Positions 57,357-64,000 of a DNA stretch of 64,000 nucleotides are shown here, piece by piece (position 1 is the stretch's first letter; every line of letters begins with the position of its first letter). Source of the stretch: Erythrobacter litoralis (GTDB lineage Bacteria > Pseudomonadota > Alphaproteobacteria > Sphingomonadales > Sphingomonadaceae); the NCBI RefSeq assembly GCF_001719165.1, contig NZ_CP017057.1:1612001-1676000 (forward strand), written 5' to 3'. The notes under the pieces are model-generated. The model worked only from the letters and a program-made list of their open reading frames with translations, made no database searches and had not been told where the DNA came from. Made by a program: the position numbers and the translations under genes.

Positions 57357-59345
57357 ATGTCCGACGACCTGTTCGAAAACGCCCCCGCCTCAAGCGGCGA
57401 TTACGATTCGTCCTCGATCGAGGTGCTCGAGGGGCTCGAGCCCGTGCGCCGCCGCCCAGGCATGTATATCGGCGGGACAGACGACCGCGCGCTCCACCAC
57501 CTCGCCGCCGAGGTGCTCGACAATTCGATGGACGAGGCGGTGGCGGGTCATGCAAACCGCATCGAGGTCCGTCTTGAGGAAGGCAACCGCCTCAGCATCT
57601 CGGACAATGGCCGCGGCATCCCGGTCGACGAGCATCCCAAGTTTCCGGGCAAATCGACGCTCGAGGTGATCCTTTCGACGCTCCATTCGGGCGGCAAGTT
57701 TTCGGGCAAGGCCTATGCGACGAGCGGCGGTCTGCACGGTGTCGGCGTGAGCGTGGTCAACGCCCTGTCGAGCCACACCCGGGTAGAGGTCGCGCGCGAC
57801 AAGCAGCTTTACGCGCAGGAATTCTCGAAGGGTCAGACGCTTGGCCCGATCGAAACCGTCGGTGCGGCGCCGAACCGGCGCGGAACCACGGTCAGCTTCA
57901 CCCCCGACGAGGAAATCTTCGGCGACCGCGCGTTCAAGCCCGCGCGCCTGTTCAAGCTCGCCCGGTCCAAGGCCTATCTCTTCGCGGGCGTCGAGATCCG
58001 CTGGCGCTGCGCGGCCAGCCTGTCGAGCGAGGACGTTCCCGAAGAAGCCACTTTCAGGTTTCCCGGCGGGCTTGCCGACCATCTCGCCGAACAGGTCGGC
58101 ACGCGCGAATGCGTCACCAGCCAGCCCTTCACCGGGCGGCAGGACTTCCCGGAGGTGGACGGCACGTCGCAGGGCCGCGTCGAATGGGCGATCGCCTGGC
58201 CGCTTTATTCCGACGGGTCGACCAGCTGGTACTGCAACACCGTACCCACTCCCGATGGCGGCACGCACGAACAGGGCGTGCGCGCCGCGCTGACCAAGGG
58301 CCTGCGCGCTTTCGGCGATCTCGTCGGCGCGAAGAAGGCGAAGGACATTTCCGCCGACGACGTGATGACGGGCGCCGAAGTCATGCTGTCGGTCTTCATC
58401 CGCGATCCCCAGTTCCAGTCGCAGACCAAGGACCGCCTCACCTCGCCCGAGGCCGCCCGCCTGGTCGAGAACGCGGTGCGCGACCATTTCGACCACTTCC
58501 TCGCCGACAACATGGAGCGCGGAAAGGCGCTGCTGGGCGAGGTTATGGAGCGCATGGACGAACGCCTCAGGCGCAAGGCCGAGCGCGAGATCAAGCGCAA
58601 GACCGCGACCAATGCGAAGAAACTGCGCCTGCCGGGCAAGCTCACCGATTGTTCGGGCGAAGGCGATCGCGAGACCGAGCTGTTCATCGTCGAGGGCGAC
58701 AGCGCCGGCGGCAGCGCGAAACAGGCGCGCGACCGCAAGAGCCAGGCGATCCTGCCCATTCGCGGCAAGATCCTCAACGTCGCCAGCGCCACCGCCGACA
58801 AAATCCGGGCGAACAGCGAAATCGCCGATCTCGCGCTCGCACTGGGCTGCGGGACGCGCAAGGACTGCGACCCCGAAACGCTGCGTTATGACCGCGTCAT
58901 CATCATGACCGATGCCGATGTCGACGGCGCGCATATCGCAACGCTGCTGATGACCTTCTTCTTTCAGGAAATGTCCGAAGTCGTGCGGCAGGGTCACCTC
59001 TATCTCGCCCAGCCCCCGCTCTACCGCCTGACCGCAGGCAAGGAGAGCCGCTATGCCCGCGACGACGCGCATCGCAAGGAACTGGAAGAGACGGTGTTCA
59101 AGGGCAAGAAGGTCGAGGTAGGCCGGTTCAAGGGGCTGGGCGAGATGAACCCGCAGCAGCTGCGCGAGACGACCATGAACCCCGATACGCGCAGCCTCAT
59201 CAGGATCACCTTGCCGCCCGAATTCGAACAGCGTGCGGCGGTGAAGGAACTGGTCGACCAGTTGATGGGCCGCAATCCCGAACACCGCTTCAATTTCATC
59301 CAGAGCCACGCGGGCGACATCGACCGCGACCTGATCGATGCGTGA
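57357..59345 (+). CDS. parE: DNA topoisomerase IV subunit B
   Basis: ATPase subunit that decatenates chromosomes; 662 residues. GHKL ATP site (VLDNSMDEAV, ISDNGRGIPVD, SGGLHGVGVSVVNALS), transducer domain and TOPRIM (EGDSAGGSAKQARDRKSQAI, IIMTDADVDGAHIATL) lead to the C-terminal RFKGLGEMNPQQL and the QLMGRNPEHRFNFIQ end. Topo IV rather than gyrase B: no large TOPRIM insert is seen and the C-terminal pattern fits ParE. Overlaps the next gene by 8 nt. Confidence 0.94.
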   Translation: MSDDLFENAPASSGDYDSSSIEVLEGLEPVRRRPGMYIGGTDDRALHHLAAEVLDNSMDEAVAGHANRIEVRLEEGNRLSISDNGRGIPVDEHPKFPGKSTLEVILSTLHSGGKFSGKAYATSGGLHGVGVSVVNALSSHTRVEVARDKQLYAQEFSKGQTLGPIETVGAAPNRRGTTVSFTPDEEIFGDRAFKPARLFKLARSKAYLFAGVEIRWRCAASLSSEDVPEEATFRFPGGLADHLAEQVGTRECVTSQPFTGRQDFPEVDGTSQGRVEWAIAWPLYSDGSTSWYCNTVPTPDGGTHEQGVRAALTKGLRAFGDLVGAKKAKDISADDVMTGAEVMLSVFIRDPQFQSQTKDRLTSPEAARLVENAVRDHFDHFLADNMERGKALLGEVMERMDERLRRKAEREIKRKTATNAKKLRLPGKLTDCSGEGDRETELFIVEGDSAGGSAKQARDRKSQAILPIRGKILNVASATADKIRANSEIADLALALGCGTRKDCDPETLRYDRVIIMTDADVDGAHIATLLMTFFFQEMSEVVRQGHLYLAQPPLYRLTAGKESRYARDDAHRKELEETVFKGKKVEVGRFKGLGEMNPQQLRETTMNPDTRSLIRITLPPEFEQRAAVKELVDQLMGRNPEHRFNFIQSHAGDIDRDLIDA

Positions 59346-59715
59346 CGAGCGCGAACCGCGTTACCCGGACCCCAAGGAAGAGGACATCATGGCAGGGGAC
59401 CGGCGGCTCTCGCGACCCGATTCCTCGCTGCCCGACTGGTATATATCGGACGCATCCTATCGCCCGATCCCGATCGCTTGGTTCGCCGCCGCCGTGCTGA
59501 TCCAGGCCGTCGCGGTCTATGCGGTGTTTTTCGTGCTGATTGACGCGAATGGCTGGATAACGGTCGGCCTTACCGGGCTTATATCCGCCGGCATCTATCT
59601 CTGGTCGCTGGAGCGCGGCCTCGCGTCGGCGGGGTCGGGCTGGCGGATCGCGCTGGCGATCGTGCTGGCGATGCAATTCGTGCTGGTCGCCATGGGAACC
59701 AGCCCGCGGCTCTGA
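59338..59715 (+). CDS. Small three-helix membrane protein
   Basis: A 125-residue protein of unknown function. A charged N-terminal half (MRDEREPRYPDPKEEDIMAG) leads to three hydrophobic segments: PIAWFAAAVLIQAVAVYAVF, WITVGLTGLISAGIYLWSL and WRIALAIVLAMQFVLVAMG. The start at 59338 overlaps the parE stop by 8 nt; a second ATG at 59389 has AAGGAAGAGG upstream and may be the true start (108 residues). Its stop touches the convergent hydrolase-OsmC gene. Confidence 0.75.
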   Translation: MRDEREPRYPDPKEEDIMAGDRRLSRPDSSLPDWYISDASYRPIPIAWFAAAVLIQAVAVYAVFFVLIDANGWITVGLTGLISAGIYLWSLERGLASAGSGWRIALAIVLAMQFVLVAMGTSPRL

Positions 59716-60930
59716 TTACCCCGCGCTTCGCGTGTGGATATGAAGTTGCCCCTCCAGCGTGCGGTGGACGGGGCATTTGTCGGCGATTTCCAGGATCCGC
59801 CTGCGCTGATCGTCCGTAAGCGCATCGCCCAGCACCTCGATGTCACGATTGAGCGCTTCGACCCGCACGTGCTCGTCTAGCGCCCGCTCGCAATCCGCAC
59901 TGTGGTCGCGTTCATGCGTCATGTGGATCCGGGCACCCTCGAACGGCCATTTCTTGCGCCTCGCATACATCGTCATCGTCATCGCGGTGCAGGTGCCGAG
60001 CGCGGCGAGCAGCAGGTCGTAGGGGGTGGGGCCGGTATCGTCGCCCCCGTACGAACGCGGCTCGTCGGCTACGAAGCGATGGGTCTTCGTATGGACCTCC
60101 GTTCCGAACCGGCCATGGCCGGTCTGCACAACGACGCCCTCGTCGGGCATCGGCCAGTCATCGCGCAGCGGCAGGTATCGCCCTGCCCAGCCCGCGATCA
60201 TGTCTGCGGCGAATTCGGCGTCCTCGCTGCTAGTCAGCAGGTGGTCCGCACCATCGAGGCTGACGAAACTCTTGGGGTGATACGCGGCGCCGAACAAAGC
60301 GCTCGCATGGTCGATCCCGACCACCGGGTCGCTTGGCGAATGAAGGACGAGATAGGGCACGCGCATCTCGTTCACGAGATCGAGCAGGCTAGCCGCCTCC
60401 ATCCTTTCGAGAAACGCGCGCGAGATCGTGAAGCTGCGCCCGCCAATGCTCACCTCGCCCTCCCCGTCGCGCAGGATCGCATCGTGATCGCCCTTCATCA
60501 CGCCGAGAACGTGCCCGACATCGGACGGCGCGGCGATGGTGGCGATCGCGGCCAGCGTCTCCCTGCCCAGTTCCGCACCTGCCGCGAGCACCGCCGCCCC
60601 GCCAAGGCTGTGCCCGACCAGCAGGACCGGTCCGCCCACCCGCTCCCTCACCGCGCGTGCCGCTGCGACGAGATCGGCGACGTCGGTGGCGAAACCCGCC
60701 CTCCCGAATTCGCCCTCGCTTGCGCCCAGCCCGGTGAAATCGAACCGCAGGCAAGCGATGCCGCGCGCCGCGAGGGCCCGCGAAACGCTGACCGCAGCGC
60801 GCGCCTGCTTGGTGCAGGTGAAGCAATGCGCGAACACCGCCCCGCCCCGCACGAGGCCGGTCGGCAATTCGAGCGCGCCGGACAGTTCGTGCCCCTCGGC
60901 GCTCGTGATGGCGAATGGTTCACTCGGCAT
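59716..60930 (-). CDS. Alpha/beta hydrolase-OsmC fusion protein
   Basis: A 404-residue two-domain protein. The N-half is an alpha/beta hydrolase: FAHCFTCTKQ, the nucleophile GHSLGGAAVL and a C-terminal DGADHLLTSSED with the catalytic His. The C-half (~265-404) is an OsmC-like peroxidase domain with the paired redox cysteines in AALGTCTAMTMTMYA and IADKCPVHRTLEG. The combination is found in several Proteobacteria. OsmC domains reduce organic hydroperoxides; the hydrolase substrate is unknown. Confidence 0.9.
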   Translation of the reverse strand: MPSEPFAITSAEGHELSGALELPTGLVRGGAVFAHCFTCTKQARAAVSVSRALAARGIACLRFDFTGLGASEGEFGRAGFATDVADLVAAARAVRERVGGPVLLVGHSLGGAAVLAAGAELGRETLAAIATIAAPSDVGHVLGVMKGDHDAILRDGEGEVSIGGRSFTISRAFLERMEAASLLDLVNEMRVPYLVLHSPSDPVVGIDHASALFGAAYHPKSFVSLDGADHLLTSSEDAEFAADMIAGWAGRYLPLRDDWPMPDEGVVVQTGHGRFGTEVHTKTHRFVADEPRSYGGDDTGPTPYDLLLAALGTCTAMTMTMYARRKKWPFEGARIHMTHERDHSADCERALDEHVRVEALNRDIEVLGDALTDDQRRRILEIADKCPVHRTLEGQLHIHTRSAG

Positions 60931-61036
60931 GGCATGTCCTTTCGTGTGCGCTTTCTCATTGCATATCCGGCACGCGCGCGCGGACTTTTTGTGCCCGTTC
61001 GCGTAAGAAATCGGCGCGCCGGTGGACTAGGGGGGC

Positions 61037-61576
61037 ATGGAAGACGCAATCGAACAACTCTACCGCGAGGCGGGACGGCAATTCGCCCCGGCGATTGCGC
61101 GCCTTGCCCGCACGGTCGAACGCGACGCCGACAGGGCGCGCGATCTCGAACAGGAGATCCATTGCGCCTTGTGGACCAGCCTTTCGCGGTTTCGCGGCGA
61201 CTGCGCGCTCAAGACCTGGGTCTACCGGGTCGCTCACAACGTCGCTGCGGACCACGTGGCGAGGGCTGTTCGCGGCCCGGCGCGCGTCCCGCTCGAGGAG
61301 ATCGGGGAATTGCCGGGTGCTGCCAATCCCGAAACCGAGGCGGCCGAGCGGCTCGTTCTCGATCGTCTCGCCGAACTCGTCCGCCGCCTGCCGCCGCTCG
61401 ATGCGCAGGTGATCGTGCTGTGGCTGGAGGGCGAGCGCGCCCGCGACATCGCGGAGATCACCGGCCTTTCCGAAGGCGCGGTCAATGTCCGGGTGCACCG
61501 GGTGAAAACGCTTCTCTCCAGCCATTTCGACGAACCGAAATCCGATGAATCCCGCACCGAGAGAGCCCTTTCATGA
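61037..61576 (+). CDS. ECF-type RNA polymerase sigma factor
   Basis: A 179-residue sigma factor with region 2 (DLEQEIHCALWTSLSRFRGD, LKTWVYRVAHNVAADHVARA) and region 4 (ERLVLDRLAELVRRLPPLDAQVIVL, DIAEITGLSEGAVNVRVHRVKT). No region 3 is present, as for ECF members. Its stop overlaps the start of the next gene by ATGA. AGGGGGG precedes the ATG. Its promoter targets cannot be told from this window. Divergent from the hydrolase-OsmC gene over 106 nt. Confidence 0.93.
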   Translation: MEDAIEQLYREAGRQFAPAIARLARTVERDADRARDLEQEIHCALWTSLSRFRGDCALKTWVYRVAHNVAADHVARAVRGPARVPLEEIGELPGAANPETEAAERLVLDRLAELVRRLPPLDAQVIVLWLEGERARDIAEITGLSEGAVNVRVHRVKTLLSSHFDEPKSDESRTERALS

Positions 61577-62148
61577 CCCGTCCTCCCTTCCCCCAATGGA
61601 CCGCTGCCGCCGACGATGCGGCCTTCACCGACCCGGCCAGGATCGCGGCGCGCGCAGGCCGTTTCGAACGCACGATCCGGCGCCGCAACCTGATCGAATA
61701 CGCCGCCGGAGGGATCGTGCTGGTCCCCGCCGCGCTCGCCGCGCTCGCCGCCGCATGGATCGGCGAATACGCCTTTGCGCTGGCGCTCGGCCTGCTCGCG
61801 GCGGGTATCGTGATCGTGCTGCGCAACCTCAAAACCCGCGCGGGCAATCTCGAACGCCGGCCCGAAGAACCCTGCATCGAACATCTGCGGCGCCAGTATC
61901 GCCGCCAGTACGAGGCGCTGCGAAGCGTGCCGGCCTGGTATATCGGCCCCTTCGTGCCCGGTTTCGTGCTGCTTTACGCAACGGTCACCTGGAAAAGCGC
62001 CGGAGCGCTGGGCTGGCGCGCTGCGGTCGAGGGTATGGCCGTGCCCGTGCTCGCGACCATCGCCGCAGGCATCGCCGTCGTCGCGCTCAATCGCTGGGCC
62101 GCCCGCCGCATCCGGGCAAGGCTCGATGCGCTCGGCGAACTGGAATGA
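61573..62148 (+). CDS. Four-helix membrane protein coupled to the ECF sigma factor (candidate regulator)
   Basis: A 191-residue protein that starts in an ATGA overlap with the sigma gene. Two hydrophobic pairs are separated by a basic/aromatic cytoplasmic-like middle: YAAGGIVLVPAALAALAAA, YAFALALGLLAAGIVIVL, then PAWYIGPFVPGFVLLYATV and GMAVPVLATIAAGIAVVAL. The N-terminus (1-~40) is soluble and could bind the sigma factor. It lacks the HxxxCxxC zinc motif of ZAS anti-sigma factors. It may be an anti-sigma factor or a sensor; no family is recognised. Confidence 0.7.
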   Translation: MTRPPFPQWTAAADDAAFTDPARIAARAGRFERTIRRRNLIEYAAGGIVLVPAALAALAAAWIGEYAFALALGLLAAGIVIVLRNLKTRAGNLERRPEEPCIEHLRRQYRRQYEALRSVPAWYIGPFVPGFVLLYATVTWKSAGALGWRAAVEGMAVPVLATIAAGIAVVALNRWAARRIRARLDALGELE

Positions 62149-62195
62149 CGCCCCCTCGCCCGATAGACTGCCGCCTGATCCAGGGAGATACGCCG

Positions 62196-63509
62196 ATGAA
62201 CCGTACCGCCTTCCTTGTCGCCGTCGCCGCCGCATTGGCAGCGCCCTTGCCGCTTGCGGCGCAGGATACCGCCCCCGTTGCCAGCGAACCTGTCGCACAG
62301 GCCGCAAGCAGTGCGCTCGAAGCGCGAGCGGACGAGGTCGTGGCCGTCATCAACGGCGACATCGCGCCCGAAGAGGTGTTTTCCGACAGCTTCTTCGCCG
62401 ATGTCCCGCCCGAACGGTTCCGCGCGATCTCGCAGCAGCTCACCGGCCAGTTCGGTGCGGCGATCGCGGTCGAGACGCTCGATCCGGCGGACGGGACCCG
62501 CGCCCGGATCGAAATCCGCATGGAAAAGGCCATCGCCAAGGGCGGCATCGCGATCGACCCGGCGGCGGAAAACCGGGTGAGCGAATTGCTGTTCCGGACC
62601 TTCGATCCGATCGATGACAGTGCCGCCAAGATCCGCGCCGACCTCGCCGCGCTGCCGGGCACGACCAACGCCCTGTTCGCGCGGCTCGACCGGCTCGACC
62701 AGCCCGTGTTCGCGGTCAATGCCGATACGCAGCTCGCGCTGGGCTCTGCATTCAAGCTCTACGTGCTCTCGGCGCTTGCCGAGGCGGTAGAAGCGGGCGA
62801 TCTGGCATGGGACGACGTGGTCGAACTGACCGAGAAATCCTTTCCCAGCGGGCAGATGCAGGACTGGCCGCAGGGCGCGCCGGTCACGCTTCACACGCTG
62901 GCGACGATGATGATCTCGATCAGCGACAACACCGCGACCGACCAGCTTATCAGCGTCCTGGGCAAGGACCGTGTCGAGGCCGAAATCGCCGCCTCGGGCA
63001 ATGCCGACCCCTCGCGCAGCGTGCCGCTGCTGACCACGCGCGAGCTGTTCGCGATGCGCGGGGTGAGCGAGGAATTCCTCGCCGCCTATCGCGCCGCCGA
63101 TGACGATGGACAGCGCGCGATGCTGGCCGCGATGACCGAAGCGGATGTCTCGATGGAGCAGGTCCAGGCGACCTTCGCGACCGAAACGCCCGGTGCGATC
63201 GACATCGAATGGTTCGCCTCGCCGCGCGACCTTGCAGGGCTCCTTGCGCGCATTGCCGGGCGCGAAGACGACTCCGCGCGCGGCGTGATGGCGGTGCAGC
63301 CCCGCCTTTCCGAGGAGCGGGCGGCCGATTGGACCTATGCCGGTTTCAAGGGCGGATCGGAGCCGGGCGTTCTCAATCTCACCTGGCTGCTGCGCGACGG
63401 GCAGGGCGAATACTGGATCCTGACGGCGGGCTGGAACAATCCCGATGCGGGGCTGGAAAACGCCGCGCTGGAGACGATCGCCCAGCGCATCCTCTCCCTG
63501 TCACGCTAG
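62196..63509 (+). CDS. Secreted class A beta-lactamase-like serine hydrolase with an N-terminal extra domain
   Basis: A 437-residue exported protein. Signal MNRTAFLVAVAAALAAPLPL. The first ~150 mature residues form a helix/sheet domain, NTF2-like in appearance (as in the ORF12-type hydrolases), followed by a beta-lactamase fold with SAFK (Ser184-Lys187), SDN (243-245) and KGG near the C-terminus. The third motif is KGG rather than KTG. It may be a hydrolase, a penicillin-recognising protein or a real beta-lactamase; resistance cannot be assumed. GGGAGA precedes the ATG. Starts 47 nt after the membrane protein gene. Confidence 0.85.
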   Translation: MNRTAFLVAVAAALAAPLPLAAQDTAPVASEPVAQAASSALEARADEVVAVINGDIAPEEVFSDSFFADVPPERFRAISQQLTGQFGAAIAVETLDPADGTRARIEIRMEKAIAKGGIAIDPAAENRVSELLFRTFDPIDDSAAKIRADLAALPGTTNALFARLDRLDQPVFAVNADTQLALGSAFKLYVLSALAEAVEAGDLAWDDVVELTEKSFPSGQMQDWPQGAPVTLHTLATMMISISDNTATDQLISVLGKDRVEAEIAASGNADPSRSVPLLTTRELFAMRGVSEEFLAAYRAADDDGQRAMLAAMTEADVSMEQVQATFATETPGAIDIEWFASPRDLAGLLARIAGREDDSARGVMAVQPRLSEERAADWTYAGFKGGSEPGVLNLTWLLRDGQGEYWILTAGWNNPDAGLENAALETIAQRILSLSR

Positions 63510-63601
63510 AGCAGCAGCCCCGCGCAGCGCCGCCCCCTTGCGCCCATTCGGGGAGCGCCTTATCGCTGGCGCGACGGAATTCAGTTTCACGAAGGATACC
63601 C

Positions 63602-64000
63602 ATGACCGATCAGCAGCAGCAGCGCTTCGAAGGCACCAAGAACTACATCGCGACCGAGGATCTCAAAGTCGCCGTCAACGCCGCGGTGCTGCTGCGCCGC
63701 CCGCTGCTGGTCAAGGGCGAGCCGGGCACGGGCAAGACCGTCCTCGCGCATGAAATCGCCAAGGCGATCGACGCGCCGCTGATCGAATGGAACGTCAAAT
63801 CCACCACCAAGGCGCATCAGGGCCTCTACGAATACGACGCGGTCGCCCGTCTGCGCGACGGCCAGCTGGGCGATGAACGCGTCCACGACATCCGCAACTA
63901 CATCAAAAAGGGCAAGCTGTGGGAGGCCTTCACCTCGCCGCAGCTTCCCGTTCTTCTGATCGACGAGATCGACAAGGCCGACATCGAATTCCCGAACGAC
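63602..64000 (+). CDS. MoxR-type AAA+ ATPase, 3'-truncated by window edge
   Basis: ATG at 63602 (AAGGA upstream) opens a frame that runs off the window at residue 133. Walker A GEPGTGKTVLAHEIAK and Walker B LLIDEIDKAD are intact, with the MoxR-type VKSTTKAHQGLYEYDAVARL between them. MoxR ATPases act as chaperones for metal or VWA-domain proteins, often encoded next door; the partner would lie beyond the window. Independent of the preceding hydrolase by a 92-nt gap. Confidence 0.92.
   Translation, partial: MTDQQQQRFEGTKNYIATEDLKVAVNAAVLLRRPLLVKGEPGTGKTVLAHEIAKAIDAPLIEWNVKSTTKAHQGLYEYDAVARLRDGQLGDERVHDIRNYIKKGKLWEAFTSPQLPVLLIDEIDKADIEFPND

Noticed and set aside
57390..59309. Minus-strand open frame of ~640 codons opposite parE
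   Set aside because: Shadow of parE; no recognisable domain and composition typical of the reverse frame.
62196..63509. A true class A beta-lactamase resistance gene
   Set aside because: SxxK, SDN and KGG are present, but the extra N-terminal domain, the altered third motif and the chromosomal context suggest a housekeeping serine hydrolase; resistance cannot be claimed from sequence.

Overview
The window is 64 kb of GC-rich, tightly packed chromosome, best read as Alphaproteobacteria of the Sphingomonadales, probably Erythrobacteraceae (Erythrobacter or a close relative). The lineage call is inference from gene content and order: dusB-ntrB-ntrC-ntrY-ntrX-hfq-hflX-mazG in one run, a PhaR-type PHA regulator, a 'vgr related' HExxH protein, an IspDF fusion, a MetRS without visible zinc knuckles, and a coupled tmk-holB-metG-tatD cluster. 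I see no insertion sequence, prophage, CRISPR array, rRNA or plasmid gene. No stretch above 300 bases lacks a gene. Both ends cut a gene: a TPR protein on the left and a MoxR ATPase on the right.

Layout. 1-6.8 kb: TPR protein, NYN/LOTUS-like putative RNase, beta-carbonic anhydrase, lipA, a Coq10-like START protein, CinA-type amidase, ispDF and dusB. 6.8-13.3 kb: NtrB/NtrC and NtrY/NtrX nitrogen two-component systems, with an unusual dyad and a tiny leader frame between the pairs. 13.3-16 kb: hfq with an acidic tail, hflX, mazG. 16-23.2 kb: a leftward string of housekeeping genes in mostly overlapping frames (mltB-type transglycosylase, dacC, tmk, holB, metG, tatD, MBL hydrolase and a previously missed 57-residue membrane protein). 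23.3 kb: tRNA-Ser(TGA). 23.4-28 kb: leftward pdhC (E2), an SH3-like lipoprotein, lpdA (E3) and a methyltransferase. 28-43 kb: stress protein, peroxiredoxin, RNase R, M28 peptidase, a ProRS that looks archaeal/eukaryotic in type, PhaR, alanine racemase, MFS/MHS transporter, NifU/IscU-like scaffold, CvpA, RadA and a large patatin. 42.6-49 kb: heat-shock block (dnaK-dnaJ and hrcA-grpE, both leftward) around a copper chaperone, an HExxH protein and a glycine-zipper lipoprotein. 49-53 kb: rph-rdgB-hemW-xerC, split by an opposite-strand CAP-domain gene. 53-59.7 kb: dedA, gshB, yraN, rsmI, an LpoA-like lipoprotein, parE and a small membrane protein. 59.7-64 kb: an alpha/beta hydrolase-OsmC fusion, then ECF sigma factor, membrane protein, serine hydrolase and MoxR.

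Connected functions. LipA supplies the lipoyl group used by E2 and E3. NtrBC/NtrYX adjoin hfq, a post-transcriptional regulator. dnaK carries a good RpoH (sigma-32) promoter, while HrcA is encoded here but no CIRCE operator is visible in the upstream regions I checked. Start/stop overlaps (ATGA, GTGA, TGATG) are frequent and imply translational coupling. Three genes (lipA, hrcA, parE) have promoter-like hexamers placed so that transcripts could start at the ATG.

The observations most worth a second look are the duplicated subunit-binding domain in E2, the ntrC-ntrY intergenic region, an NtrX lacking GAFTGA, the ECF/membrane protein/serine hydrolase cassette, the missed small membrane protein, and the HExxH gene whose conserved-looking N-terminus has no normal start codon. 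Everything here comes from reading the sequence; no database search was run.
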